This document shows, piece by piece, positions 50,315-59,489 of a DNA stretch of 64,000 nt. Made by a program: the position numbers and the translations under genes. How positions within the stretch are numbered: the stretch's first letter is position 1; the number at the start of each line of letters is the position of its first letter. Below the pieces are notes generated by a model that saw nothing but the letters and a program-made list of their open reading frames with translations, did no database searches and had not been told where the DNA came from. This DNA is from Leptolyngbya sp. FACHB-261 (GTDB lineage: Bacteria; Cyanobacteriota; Cyanobacteriia; FACHB-261), in NCBI RefSeq assembly GCF_014696065.1, contig NZ_JACJPL010000026.1:434001-498000 (forward strand), in the 5' to 3' direction.

Positions 50315-51610
50315 TTAGATACCACCCACAAAACGCTGGGGACTTAAAAGATTTTCAGGATCAAACTGTTGCTTGATTCGCCGCATTAACTCCAGCGTAT
50401 TACCAGCGTAACCCCAGACTTCTAGCTGCTGCTTAAGCGCTACGGGTGCTGCCAGGATGGTCAGGAAGCCGCTCCGCTCCTGGCACCAAGCGCGCAGGGC
50501 CAAGAGTGCTTCGGCAGTGACTGGTTGGTTGAGGCACAACATCCCCAGCCCACTGCCGACATGGATTAAGGCTGTGCTCTCAGCAGGCAACAGCGCCTTA
50601 ATTTGCGCCAATGTCGCTACGGCCTCGGCAGAAACAACTCCAAACTTGCAAACGATTTGCTCTGGTCTAGGAGATTTCAAGAGCTGCAAGTTCTGCCATA
50701 GCTCGGTGTCCCCCGACTGGGTGTAAACCTTTCCCTGTAATCCCAAGGTCTGCCCCACCTCTAGAAGCCTTGTAGCCTGCTGATTGACACTGGCTTCAAT
50801 GTTCTGAAAGCGGACTACCAGGCCCATGTCCCGCCCCAAATCGAGCTGCTGTACCAGAGATGCCGTGAGCAGATCGACCCCGGTAGGGGTTAGGGCAGAA
50901 GCCAGCAGCGTTTTGGTAGCAGTCGTCAGTGCTGCAGCATCGCCTGTAAGCACAACCGTTGCTGCTGCTTCTGGCAGCGGATAAACGCGAAATGTTGCCT
51001 GCGTGATCATGCCCAGGGTGCCGAAGGAGCCAGTGAACAGCTTCATCAAGTCGTACCCCGCCACGTTCTTCACGACACGCCCCCCTGCCTTGGCAACCTG
51101 GCCGTCGCTGCGCACAAAGTTAATGCCCAGCAGCATATCGCGCAGGCTACCGTAGCGATGCCGCCAGGAGCCCGTATCTGCTGTGGCAATTATGCCGCCT
51201 AAAGTTGCCGTCTCTGGGTAGGACGGATCGAGCGCCAGAAATTGACCCGTGGGCTGGAGGGCCGCTTGTAACTGTGAAAAGGGTAGGCCCGCCTCGACCG
51301 TGACCGTCAGGTCTCCAACCGCATGTTCTACCAGCTGAGATAGACGCTCGGTGCTGAGAATAATCTGAACAGGTGGCACCAAGCCGCCCCAACTCAGTTT
51401 TGTGCCTCGACCACAGGGCAAGACCCGCCAACGCTGGCGATAGGCATAGGCCATCACCGTTGCCAGTTCTGCTTGGCTGCGCGGATAGACCAAACAATCA
51501 GCAGTAATGCCAGCAAGTGCTTGGGGTTGAGTGCCAGGGTCAACCTTTTCCCAAGCACAAACCCCATCTGGTCCAACAATTTGCTCTAGCTCTCGGGCAA
51601 TCGCGTTCAT
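50315..51610 (-). CDS. glcE: Glycolate dehydrogenase FAD-binding subunit
   Basis: 431 residues. An N-terminal FAD-binding (PCMH/FAD_binding_4) domain has LPCGRGTKLSWGG near 60, LDPSYPETATLGGIIATADTG near 122 and GRVVKNVAGYDLMKLFTGSFGTLGMI near 177. The C-terminal part is shortened relative to GlcD. GlcE lacks an independent substrate site in known complexes and works with GlcD and GlcF. It ends 143 bases downstream... of glcD on the same strand and just before glcF, giving the standard D-E-F order. Start is ATG at 51610 with no strong Shine-Dalgarno sequence. Confidence 0.91.
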   Translation of the reverse strand: MNAIARELEQIVGPDGVCAWEKVDPGTQPQALAGITADCLVYPRSQAELATVMAYAYRQRWRVLPCGRGTKLSWGGLVPPVQIILSTERLSQLVEHAVGDLTVTVEAGLPFSQLQAALQPTGQFLALDPSYPETATLGGIIATADTGSWRHRYGSLRDMLLGINFVRSDGQVAKAGGRVVKNVAGYDLMKLFTGSFGTLGMITQATFRVYPLPEAAATVVLTGDAAALTTATKTLLASALTPTGVDLLTASLVQQLDLGRDMGLVVRFQNIEASVNQQATRLLEVGQTLGLQGKVYTQSGDTELWQNLQLLKSPRPEQIVCKFGVVSAEAVATLAQIKALLPAESTALIHVGSGLGMLCLNQPVTAEALLALRAWCQERSGFLTILAAPVALKQQLEVWGYAGNTLELMRRIKQQFDPENLLSPQRFVGGI

Positions 51611-51753
51611 TCAGTGCACGGTTTCACCATGCAGATAACGATATGAGGAGGCCAACCCCTTGACAAGCGAAGGTACTCATCTCAAGTAAGCCAGATCCGT
51701 AAATTGGCAATTGAGTGGGCTGTGCAGCTCTCTATATGGCTATTGGTCATGGC

Positions 51754-53220
51754 CTAGAAGAGTTCAACGGCTGGAAACTGTTTGACATCAGCTCTAGCTG
51801 ATTCGCCGCAGGTACGAGGCGTTGGGAAGATTTTGCCAGGATTAGCTAAGCCTTGCGGATTGAAAACTTGGCGCACCCACTGCATGGTTTCGAGATCGCT
51901 TTTGCTAAACATCTCGCTCATGTAGCAGCGCTTATCGGCACCGATGCCATGTTCTCCAGAGATACTGCCCCCGACTCGAACACAAAGCTTGAGAATTTCG
52001 CCCCCTAAAGCTTCAACTTGCTCCAAAGCCCCCGGCACCGAGTTGTCGTAGAGAATCAAAGGATGTAAGTTACCATCACCAGCGTGAAAGACATTGGCGA
52101 CGTAGTAGCCATATTGTTCGCCTAGAGAGGCAATTTCCTTGAGCACCAATTGCAATTGGGTGCGAGGAATGACCCCATCTTGCACATAGTAATCTGGGCT
52201 TAACTTACCCATTGCAGCAAAGGCAGCTTTGCGACCTTTCCACAGCAGTAATCGCTCCTGCGGATCAGTTGCCACGCGCACATTGCGCGCGCCATTTTGC
52301 TTGCACAACTCGGTAATCCGCTGGCTATTCGCCTCAACCTCAACCTCTAGGCCATCCACTTCGACGAGCAGAATTGCCTCGGCATCGCGAGGATAACAAC
52401 CTGTGCAAACGACATCTTCCACAGCATTGATGCTGAGGTTATCCATCATCTCCATACCACCGGGAATGATGCCAGCGCTGATGATGTCCGAGACTGTAGC
52501 TCCAGCAGCCTCGACACTAGTGAAATCGGCCAGCAGAACGCGAATTGCTTCGGGCGTTTTGAGCAACTTCAAGGTAATTTCAGTGGCAATACCCAGTGTG
52601 CCCTCAGAACCGACAAATAGGCCGGTCAAATCGTAGCCGGGCATCTCAGGCACCTTACTGCCCACATCAACAATTGAGCCATCCGGCAGAACCAGCTTGA
52701 GCCCCAGAACATGGTTCGTGGTGACCCCATATTTGAGGCAATGCACACCGCCCGAGTTCTCCGCCACATTGCCCCCAATCGAGCAAATGATTTGGCTGGA
52801 TGGGTCTGGCGCATAGTAGAAACCAGCCCCGCTCACCGCTTGCGTGACCCAGTTGTTGATCACACCTGGCTGTACAACAACCCGTTGATTTTCCAGATCA
52901 ATCTCTAGAATTTTGCGCATCAATGAGGTGACAATCAACACGCAATCTTCCACGGGCAAAGCTCCACCCGACAGCCCGGTTCCTGCCCCCCGCGCCACAA
53001 AGGGAGCCTGCTCACGGCTACAGATCTTGACGACTGCGGCCACTTCTTCAGTCGTTCGCGGTAAGACCACCACAGCCGGTTTCTGGCGATAACTGGTCAA
53101 GCCATCGCATTCATAGACCAGCAATTCCTCACGGCGGCGCACGACTCGCTCAGCCCCGACCACCGCTTCGAATTGCTTAATAACCGGCTGCCAATTGCGG
53201 CATTGTTCCTGCGTGATCAT
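51754..53220 (-). CDS. glcD: Glycolate dehydrogenase catalytic FAD subunit
   Basis: 488 residues. It oxidises glycolate (or D-lactate) to glyoxylate. The FAD domain shows ARGAGTGLSGGALP near 77, PDPSSQIICSIGGNVAENSGG near 138 and GYDLTGLFVGSEGTLGI near 194. The C-terminal FAD-linked oxidase domain includes NVFHAGDGNLHPLILYD (metal/substrate His residues) near 378 and GGSISGEHGIGADKRCYM near 423, both diagnostic. In cyanobacteria this enzyme, not glycolate oxidase, starts the recycling of phosphoglycolate carbon. It is followed by glcE and glcF and preceded within 50 bases by a Ser/Thr kinase gene on the same strand. Confidence 0.93.
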   Translation of the reverse strand: MITQEQCRNWQPVIKQFEAVVGAERVVRRREELLVYECDGLTSYRQKPAVVVLPRTTEEVAAVVKICSREQAPFVARGAGTGLSGGALPVEDCVLIVTSLMRKILEIDLENQRVVVQPGVINNWVTQAVSGAGFYYAPDPSSQIICSIGGNVAENSGGVHCLKYGVTTNHVLGLKLVLPDGSIVDVGSKVPEMPGYDLTGLFVGSEGTLGIATEITLKLLKTPEAIRVLLADFTSVEAAGATVSDIISAGIIPGGMEMMDNLSINAVEDVVCTGCYPRDAEAILLVEVDGLEVEVEANSQRITELCKQNGARNVRVATDPQERLLLWKGRKAAFAAMGKLSPDYYVQDGVIPRTQLQLVLKEIASLGEQYGYYVANVFHAGDGNLHPLILYDNSVPGALEQVEALGGEILKLCVRVGGSISGEHGIGADKRCYMSEMFSKSDLETMQWVRQVFNPQGLANPGKIFPTPRTCGESARADVKQFPAVELF

Positions 53221-53270
53221 GGGCGCTTGTGGTAGATGCTAAGAAGTCAAAGAGAGGCCAAAAGCTGCGA

Positions 53271-54677
53271 TTAAACGGCTTGCAAACCCAACCAGTCATA
53301 GATTTCCTGGCTGAGCCAATCACGCTCCACTGCCGTCAGTCCTGCCCCAAAAGAGTAGCGCTTGATGCCAGCCTCAAGGGTAACCACTTCATGATCCAGA
53401 AAGGGAATTTTGCTATCGCTGGGAACCCGTTGATTTCTGATTCTGGGGTTTATGAACCCTAATGGCATCAGGGTTTCTTGAGAGACTTTATTGACATCCG
53501 TAGTTTGTCCTCGTTGCCGATACCAAATGCCAAACAACCGCCACTCGATCTCAAAACGGTCGCTGTCGAAATAGACGTGGGTACGGCCAAAGGCAGGCAA
53601 TAGAACCGCTGCCATCATTCTAGGCCCGATCAACCAGTAAGGAATGAATAGCAAGCTCAAGGGCCAAGCTCCAGTCAGCAGTATCCCGGTCAGATGAACG
53701 AAGGTAGGAACCAGGCCTAGCCACACTGCCGAAAATAGAACCGGAAAGGTATCGGACAGGTGCAAGCCCTGCCGGGGAATGCTGATGCGCAATTGGCTCG
53801 AAGACTTGCGGAACCAAACGCGGCTGCCCGCAGGCTGGCGCACTTTTTCCGTTGGCTTACTGAGGTCCCCTCCTGAGTTGAGTGCCTCACGCGCCTGCAA
53901 AGCCGTATTGAAGCGCCGCTCAAGGGCTGGCTCCGTCAAGCCTCGAATCCAGCGCACCAGCGCCGGACTAGCACTGGCCTGCTCAGCAAACTGGATGCGC
54001 AAGTTGTGCTGAGGCAGGTCAGCCGGAGCTGTGCCAGTTAGCAAGTGGATTAAGGTCGCCCCCAATGCATACAGATCGGAAGCCGGAACAGCCCGTCCGC
54101 CAAACTGCTCTGGTGGCACATAACCGTAGGTGCCAACCACCGTAAAAGTTGCACCCTCCGCTGCTGCCCGGTCTTGCACGGCGCCAAAGTCCACCAGATA
54201 GAGCTGCCCATCCTGACCCAAAATGAGATTGCTAGGCTTGATATCCCGGTGGATCACGGGAGGATTCAGCTCGTGCAGGTAGATCAAAACGTTCAGCACC
54301 AGCTTGGCCAGGTTCCGCACCTGAACCTCGCTGAGCCGTTGGCCCTGCTCAAGCAATTGCTTGAGGGATTGGCCTGGAATGTGCTCCTGCACTAAGCCAA
54401 ACCAGAGAGCGTCGCCGGGTTGCTCTCCTAGTGAGAAGTAATCTCGGTATTTGGGAATCTGAGGATGGTTCAGCCGACGCAGTACCTGAGCCTCACGCTC
54501 AAACAGCTTGAGATTGTCCCACTGCATCTGAGCACCGAAGGCCAGCAGTTTGACCACTACCTGAGCGACTGGCTGTGCCAGTTGATCTTCGGCCAGCCAG
54601 GTTTGGCGACCCGCATTTTGTCCTAGCAGGGCTTTAAGCCGATAACGTCCGCGTAGGACCTGCCCTGATTCCAGCAT
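53271..54677 (-). CDS. Serine/threonine protein kinase with membrane tail
   Basis: 468 residues. Residues 10-275 form a Hanks-type kinase: a Gly-rich loop LLGQNAGRQTWLAED (looser than GxGxxG), VVVKLL with the ATP lysine, REAQVLRRLNHPQIPK with the paired Glu, VIHRDIKPSNLIL as catalytic loop and LVDFGAV as the DFG motif. A polar linker is followed by two hydrophobic segments (about 327-348 and 352-372) and a soluble tail, SDRFEIEWRLFGIWYRQRGQ, resembling a PH-like fold. So the kinase lies in the cytoplasm, tethered to a membrane. The gene sits between tpiA and glcD on the same strand (gaps 97 and 50 bases), so control of carbon metabolism is an attractive but unproven role. Confidence 0.87.
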   Translation of the reverse strand: MLESGQVLRGRYRLKALLGQNAGRQTWLAEDQLAQPVAQVVVKLLAFGAQMQWDNLKLFEREAQVLRRLNHPQIPKYRDYFSLGEQPGDALWFGLVQEHIPGQSLKQLLEQGQRLSEVQVRNLAKLVLNVLIYLHELNPPVIHRDIKPSNLILGQDGQLYLVDFGAVQDRAAAEGATFTVVGTYGYVPPEQFGGRAVPASDLYALGATLIHLLTGTAPADLPQHNLRIQFAEQASASPALVRWIRGLTEPALERRFNTALQAREALNSGGDLSKPTEKVRQPAGSRVWFRKSSSQLRISIPRQGLHLSDTFPVLFSAVWLGLVPTFVHLTGILLTGAWPLSLLFIPYWLIGPRMMAAVLLPAFGRTHVYFDSDRFEIEWRLFGIWYRQRGQTTDVNKVSQETLMPLGFINPRIRNQRVPSDSKIPFLDHEVVTLEAGIKRYSFGAGLTAVERDWLSQEIYDWLGLQAV

Positions 54678-54774
54678 CTGCCCTTGACTCCACTCCCAGT
54701 GGTGATCAAGCCTAATTTACCCGTCCCCTGTTAGGAATCAGTACAGATAGCGGCTCTGATTACAGGAGTTAATG

Positions 54775-55500
54775 CTAGCGATGGTTGACAATGCGAGCAA
54801 AGCTGTCTGGGTCGAGGCTTGCCCCACCCACCAGAACACCGTCGATCTCAGGCTGAGCCATGATGTCATCAATGTTGTTGGCTTTGACGGAGCCCCCGTA
54901 CTGGATGCTGACCTCAGGATTGGTGAGTTGGGACCGGATCAGGCCGATCACCCGATTCGCTTCCTCACAATCACAAGTCTCGCCTGTACCAATCGCCCAG
55001 ATCGGTTCGTAGGCAATGATCAAGTTGGACTGATCCACGCCAGCCAAGTCTTTGTCGAGCTGAGCAAAGATCCGCGCTTCCGTTTCTCCGGCTTCCCGCT
55101 CCTGCTTCGTCTCACCGACGCACAGAATCGGAATCAGGCCGTGGTGCTGAGCAGCCTTCAGCCGGAGATTGACTGTCTCGTCAGTTTCGCCAAAAAACTC
55201 TCGCCGTTCGCTATGGCCGATGATCACGTAGCCCACGCCCAGCTCGGTCAACATTGGAGCCGCAATCTCACCGGTGAAGGCACCGCTGTCTTCCCAGTGG
55301 ACATTCTGCGCTCCCAAGGCTGCGCGGCTGCCATCAAGTTGAATGGCCACAGTTGCCAAATCGGTAAACGGCACACACAGCACCACGGCCCGATTTTGAG
55401 GCACGTCTTGCAGCTTAGGTAGAAAGGCGGTCAGAAACTCCCTGGCTTGCACCTGGGTTTTGAACATCTTCCAATTCCCAGCAATGACGACCTTGCGCAC
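54775..55500 (-). CDS. tpiA: Triosephosphate isomerase
   Basis: 241 residues. It interconverts dihydroxyacetone phosphate and glyceraldehyde 3-phosphate in glycolysis and the Calvin cycle. All active-site pieces are present: AGNWKMFKT (Asn10, Lys12 by family; here residues 9 and 11), [13 protein letters not shown] with the electrophilic His, [11 protein letters not shown] with the catalytic Glu, and the phosphate loop [11 protein letters not shown] then GVLVGGASL. Length is normal for the bacterial enzyme. It is divergent from pnp (180-base gap) and upstream of the kinase and glcDEF on the same strand. Confidence 0.95.
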   Translation of the reverse strand: MRKVVIAGNWKMFKTQVQAREFLTAFLPKLQDVPQNRAVVLCVPFTDLATVAIQLDGSRAALGAQNVHWEDSGAFTGEIAAPMLTELGVGYVIIGHSERREFFGETDETVNLRLKAAQHHGLIPILCVGETKQEREAGETEARIFAQLDKDLAGVDQSNLIIAYEPIWAIGTGETCDCEEANRVIGLIRSQLTNPEVSIQYGGSVKANNIDDIMAQPEIDGVLVGGASLDPDSFARIVNHR

Positions 55501-55680
55501 AGTTGCCCTAGCCTCTCAATCAGCGTGTGTACAGCTACAACAGTGTATTGGAGAAAGGTCACCAACTGTGAAGAAATCCTCTAATCCTTTGCAGACCTGC
55601 AGGGGGATGGCACAGGCAAATTAGTCGCCAGTGCTAGGATTGCAGGCAGAAAAGAAGAAAAAAAGGACAAGCAAGGTTCT

Positions 55681-57837
55681 ATGACAGAACACGTAAAGTC
55701 GATCTCCTTCGACGGACGGGAGATTCGGCTCAAGATTGGCGTTCTCGCGCCACAGGCTGGCGGGGCAGTCTTGATCGAGTCAGGCGATACCTCGGTGCTA
55801 GTGACGGCAACCCGAGCCAAGGGCCGTGAAGGAATTGACTTCTTACCGCTAACGGTTGACTACGAAGAGCGTCTATACGCAGCCGGTCGTATTCCCGGCA
55901 GCTTTATGCGGCGAGAAGGCCGTCCGCCGGAGAAGGCGATTCTCACCGGTCGCTTGGTGGACCGTCCCTTGCGTCCTCTGTTTCCGGATTGGCTCCGGGA
56001 CGATTTGCAGGTGATCGCTACCACCATGTCGATGGATGAGGATTTCCCCCCCGACGTGTTGGCAGTGACGGGGGCGTCGATTGCTGTGCAACTGGCTCAG
56101 ATTCCCTTCAATGGCCCGATGGCAGCTGTGCGTGTTGGTTTGGTCGGTGACGATTTTATTTTGAATCCGACCTACAGCGAAATCGAAGCGGGCGACTTAG
56201 ATCTAGTAGTTGCCGGAACTTCTGAAGGCGTGATCATGGTTGAGGCAGGCGCGAACGAGCTGCCAGAAACCGACATGCTAGAGGCTATCGATTTCGGTTA
56301 CGAAGCTTGCCTGGAGCTAATCCGCTTCCAAAACGAACTGATGGCGGAATTGGGCATTACGCGGGTCGAAGCAGTCAAGCCTGAAACCGACCCAGCGCTG
56401 GGCAATTTCATCGCTGAGCAGGGACAGGCAGCAGTCCAAGAAATTCTGGGCCGCTATGAGAAGGACAAGCCTGTTCGCGACGCTGCCCTAGATGAAGTGA
56501 AGGCCAAGATCGTTGAAGCGATTGCGGCGCTGGAAGACGAGCATCCAGTGAAGGTTTCGGCGGCAGCAGATGGCAAAGCTGTTGGGAACACGTTTAAAGG
56601 GCTGACCAAAAAGCTGATGCGCCAAATGGTGATCACGGACAGCGTACGCATTGATGGGCGCAAGCTTGACGAGGTGCGGCCTGTGAGCGCCCAAGTACAG
56701 ATTCTGCCCCGGCGGGTCCATGGCACGGGTCTGTTCAATCGCGGTCTAACCCAGGTGCTCTCCTGCGTTACCTTAGGCACCCCTGGTGATGCCCAGGAGC
56801 TCGACGACCTGCACCCAGATGAGCAGAAGCGTTATCTGCACCACTACAACTTCCCGCCTTTCTCGGTCGGCGAAACTCGTCCCATGCGCTCACCGGGGCG
56901 GCGCGAAATTGGGCATGGTGCGCTGGCGGAACGGGCGATTACGCCGGTCTTGCCTCCCAAGGAAGACTTTCCCTATGTGATTCGGGTGGTGTCAGAAGTT
57001 CTCTCTTCTAACGGCTCGACCTCAATGGGTTCGGTGTGCGCTTCAACTTTGGCCTTGATGGATGCGGGTGTACCGATCAAAAAGCCAGTTAGCGGTGTCG
57101 CTATGGGTTTGATCAAGGAAGGCGAAGAAGTCCGCGTCCTCACCGACATTCAGGGCATCGAAGACTTCCTAGGCGACATGGACTTCAAGGTGGCGGGTAC
57201 CGAAACTGGTATTACGGCGCTCCAGATGGACATGAAGATCACTGGCATCACCATGCAAACCATTCGGGATGCGGTTGAGCAAGCCAAGTCCGGGCGGGCG
57301 CATATTCTCAGCAAGATGCTGGAGGCAATCGACAATCCGCGTAACGAAACCTCGCAGTTCGCCCCACGCCTGTTGACGATCAAGGTTGACCCTGATCTAA
57401 TCGGTCTGATCATCGGTCCCGGCGGTAAGACGATTAAGGGCATCACCGAGGAGACAGGGGCCAAGATCGACATTGAGGACGATGGCACCGTTACTATTTC
57501 CTCGCTCAAGGCTGAACAGGCCCAGAAAGCACGGGCAATTATCCAGGGCATGACCCGCAAGATTAGCCAAGGTGATGTCTACGTGGGTCGTGTCACCCGC
57601 ATCATCCCCATTGGTGCTTTTGTCGAGTTTCTGCCCGGCAAGGAAGGCATGGTCCACATCTCACAATTGGCAGATCGCCGGGTTGGCAAGGTAGAAGATG
57701 AGGTTGCCGTGGGCGATGAGGTCATCGTCAAGGTACGTGAGATCGACAACCGGGGCCGCGTTAACCTAACCCGTTTGGGCATTCATCCTGATGAGGCTGC
57801 GGCTGCCCGTGGCGCTGCGGCCACTGCTCCTGCCTAG
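55681..57837 (+). CDS. pnp: Polyribonucleotide nucleotidyltransferase (PNPase)
   Basis: 718 residues. It degrades RNA phosphorolytically and, in cyanobacteria, also adds heteropolymeric tails. The domains run RNase PH 1 (about 10-145, [22 protein letters not shown]), helical linker (150-310), RNase PH 2 (310-545, with [27 protein letters not shown] and the metal-site region [19 protein letters not shown]), a KH domain ([15 protein letters not shown], near 575) and a C-terminal S1 domain ([20 protein letters not shown] near 632). The ATG follows AAGCAAGG; it is divergent from tpiA. A strong hairpin follows the stop codon. Confidence 0.96.
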   Translation: MTEHVKSISFDGREIRLKIGVLAPQAGGAVLIESGDTSVLVTATRAKGREGIDFLPLTVDYEERLYAAGRIPGSFMRREGRPPEKAILTGRLVDRPLRPLFPDWLRDDLQVIATTMSMDEDFPPDVLAVTGASIAVQLAQIPFNGPMAAVRVGLVGDDFILNPTYSEIEAGDLDLVVAGTSEGVIMVEAGANELPETDMLEAIDFGYEACLELIRFQNELMAELGITRVEAVKPETDPALGNFIAEQGQAAVQEILGRYEKDKPVRDAALDEVKAKIVEAIAALEDEHPVKVSAAADGKAVGNTFKGLTKKLMRQMVITDSVRIDGRKLDEVRPVSAQVQILPRRVHGTGLFNRGLTQVLSCVTLGTPGDAQELDDLHPDEQKRYLHHYNFPPFSVGETRPMRSPGRREIGHGALAERAITPVLPPKEDFPYVIRVVSEVLSSNGSTSMGSVCASTLALMDAGVPIKKPVSGVAMGLIKEGEEVRVLTDIQGIEDFLGDMDFKVAGTETGITALQMDMKITGITMQTIRDAVEQAKSGRAHILSKMLEAIDNPRNETSQFAPRLLTIKVDPDLIGLIIGPGGKTIKGITEETGAKIDIEDDGTVTISSLKAEQAQKARAIIQGMTRKISQGDVYVGRVTRIIPIGAFVEFLPGKEGMVHISQLADRRVGKVEDEVAVGDEVIVKVREIDNRGRVNLTRLGIHPDEAAAARGAAATAPA

Positions 57838-57888
57838 ACTCGGTTAGAGCGCTGCAGCCAGCGAGTCAGTAAAACCAAAGACAAAACC

Positions 57889-57940
57889 TGTCCCCAGGTG
57901 TTTGCCTCTTGTAGGAGGTAACACCTGGGGACAAGCTTTT
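57889..57940 (+). terminator. Terminator of pnp, possibly bidirectional
   Basis: TGTCCCCAGGTGTT (57889-57902) and AACACCTGGGGACA (57920-57933) form a perfect 14-bp stem; the loop itself contains CCTC and GAGG that can pair. AGCTTTTC follows on the plus strand, and on the minus strand the other side reads GGTTTTGTCTTTGGTTTT, so it may also stop the convergent glycosyltransferase transcript. Confidence 0.75.
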
Positions 57941-57983
57941 CAACCCTTAGGTCTGGAAGCACCTGAGGTCTGGAAGTAGAGGT

Positions 57984-59069
57984 TTAGACTGGTCGAGTCA
58001 CAAGAGGAGTGCTTGAACGGCGATGTCCGTTCTGGGCAAAGCGCTCTGCCACAATCTTCTGGTAAATAGCCTCATAGCCATCGGTCATGCGCTGCACACT
58101 AAATTTTGCTAAAACATGCTCCCGGCAGGCGCGGCGGTCCAGTTCTGGCACTCTATCGATAGCGGCAATCGCCTCCTCCAAGCTGTTGCACAGGAATCCA
58201 GTTTTGCCATGCACCACCACCTCGGCAGTAGAACCCAGGTTCATCGCGATCACAGGGGTGCCCGTTACCATCGACTCAATCATGACCAAACCAAACGGTT
58301 CGCGCCAGGTAATTGGGAATAGGGTTGCCACTGCGGCTCCCATCAGGTCGCTCTTCTGCTCGTGATTGGCCTCACCCAAGTATTCGATTTGCTTGCCGTC
58401 AATGTGGGGTTTAATCTCTTGCTCAAAATACTCCACATCGACCACATCGACCTTACCCGCCATCTTCAAATGCCAGCCTGACCGCTTGGCAATTTCGATG
58501 GCGAGATGGGTACCTTTTTCCGGAGATATGCGCCCTAAAAAAGCCAGGTAGGGAGGATCCTCTGGCTTCTCTTGGAACTTGTAGGTGCTGGTATCAATGC
58601 CGTTGTAGACAGTACCAACACAGTTGAGATTTAATCGGGGTTCTCGCTGCGCCTCAGAAATACTCACATAGGGTTGCTGGCGAGCATGAACGTACATCTT
58701 TTCATTGTCAGGAGTAAAAATGCCATGCAGCGTATGGACGCTGGGCGTTTTTACCAAATTGGCATAAGCCAAAGCGGCACATCCCATGTGCGAGTGAATG
58801 ATGTCAAACTCGCTGGCCTGCTCGTACACTCGACTCAACTGCAACATCTCATAGATTGCAGTCTCTTTAACAGCGGCATCAAGACGTAAGGCGCGAGGGT
58901 GAACCGCTTCTAGCTTGGCAAGACTGATCGAATCACCGGAGGCAAATAGGGTAACTTCGTGGCCGCGTCGAACTAATTCATCACAGAGCAAACCAACAAC
59001 TAGTTCAATGCCACCGTAGGCTGGGGGGGGTACACGCTCCCATAAGGGTGCAACCTGTGCAATCCGCAT
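57984..59069 (-). CDS. GT4-family glycosyltransferase
   Basis: 361 residues, GT-B fold. The N-terminal domain starts RIAQVAPLWERVPPPAYGGIELVVGLLCDELVRRGHEVTLFASGD, with the GGxE/G-type loop. The C-terminal domain has AFLGRISPEKGTHLAIEIAKRSGWHLKMAGK and the nucleotide-sugar site PFGLVMIESMVTGTPVIAMNLGSTAEVV, with the E-x7-E motif starting at Glu in PFGLVMIE. Such retaining enzymes use UDP- or GDP-sugars. Divergent from it, across 420 bases, is a glycogen-debranching-type glucosidase, so a joint role in a glucan or compatible solute is plausible. ATG start with AGGAGG-like AGGTTTAGG upstream. Confidence 0.88.
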   Translation of the reverse strand: MRIAQVAPLWERVPPPAYGGIELVVGLLCDELVRRGHEVTLFASGDSISLAKLEAVHPRALRLDAAVKETAIYEMLQLSRVYEQASEFDIIHSHMGCAALAYANLVKTPSVHTLHGIFTPDNEKMYVHARQQPYVSISEAQREPRLNLNCVGTVYNGIDTSTYKFQEKPEDPPYLAFLGRISPEKGTHLAIEIAKRSGWHLKMAGKVDVVDVEYFEQEIKPHIDGKQIEYLGEANHEQKSDLMGAAVATLFPITWREPFGLVMIESMVTGTPVIAMNLGSTAEVVVHGKTGFLCNSLEEAIAAIDRVPELDRRACREHVLAKFSVQRMTDGYEAIYQKIVAERFAQNGHRRSSTPLVTRPV

Positions 59070-59489
59070 CCTAAACCTCCTAGGTCACAACGCAAGAAAT
59101 AACTAAAATAGGGAACATCCTGATTAGCTGTAGACGTCGGGAACACTAGATAGATAGACGGTGTTTAGTCAAACATTGATTTCGCCTCAAACTCAGAAAC
59201 AGGACAGAAGTTAAGCAAATCCTATAGTTTGGGAAAATGGACTCATGTACGGCAATCTCCAGACTGATCAGTAGAGATTTCCGTACTCTCATAACCGCAT
59301 AAGTTGTATTCAAGTATCGTTAGCGGTAAGTATTAAGAAATAAATTTGTAGCTACAGGCTGTCAAGTCGAGCTTCTGATAGAAGCTCTTGATAGAGGCTT
59401 TTGATGGGCTGAGCCTCTCCTGTTAGAGCGCAGGAGCCAAGTCCATAATCAAGTAGACCTGATTGCCTTGAGGGATCGAACGCCTTATC
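59070..59489. other. Divergent intergenic region
   Basis: This is 420 bases between divergent carbohydrate genes, so both promoters should be here. The middle (59280-59350) is AT-rich. Near the right side GAGCTTC (59369-59375) and GAAGCTC (59381-59387) form a 7-bp palindrome with a 5-base spacer, followed by repeats of TTGATAGA/TTGATGG (59388-59410). This could be an operator for the debranching-type gene. Confidence 0.4.

Noticed and set aside
54772-55422. 216-codon open frame antisense to tpiA
   Set aside because: It fully overlaps tpiA, whose active-site motifs are complete; the antisense protein has no family features.
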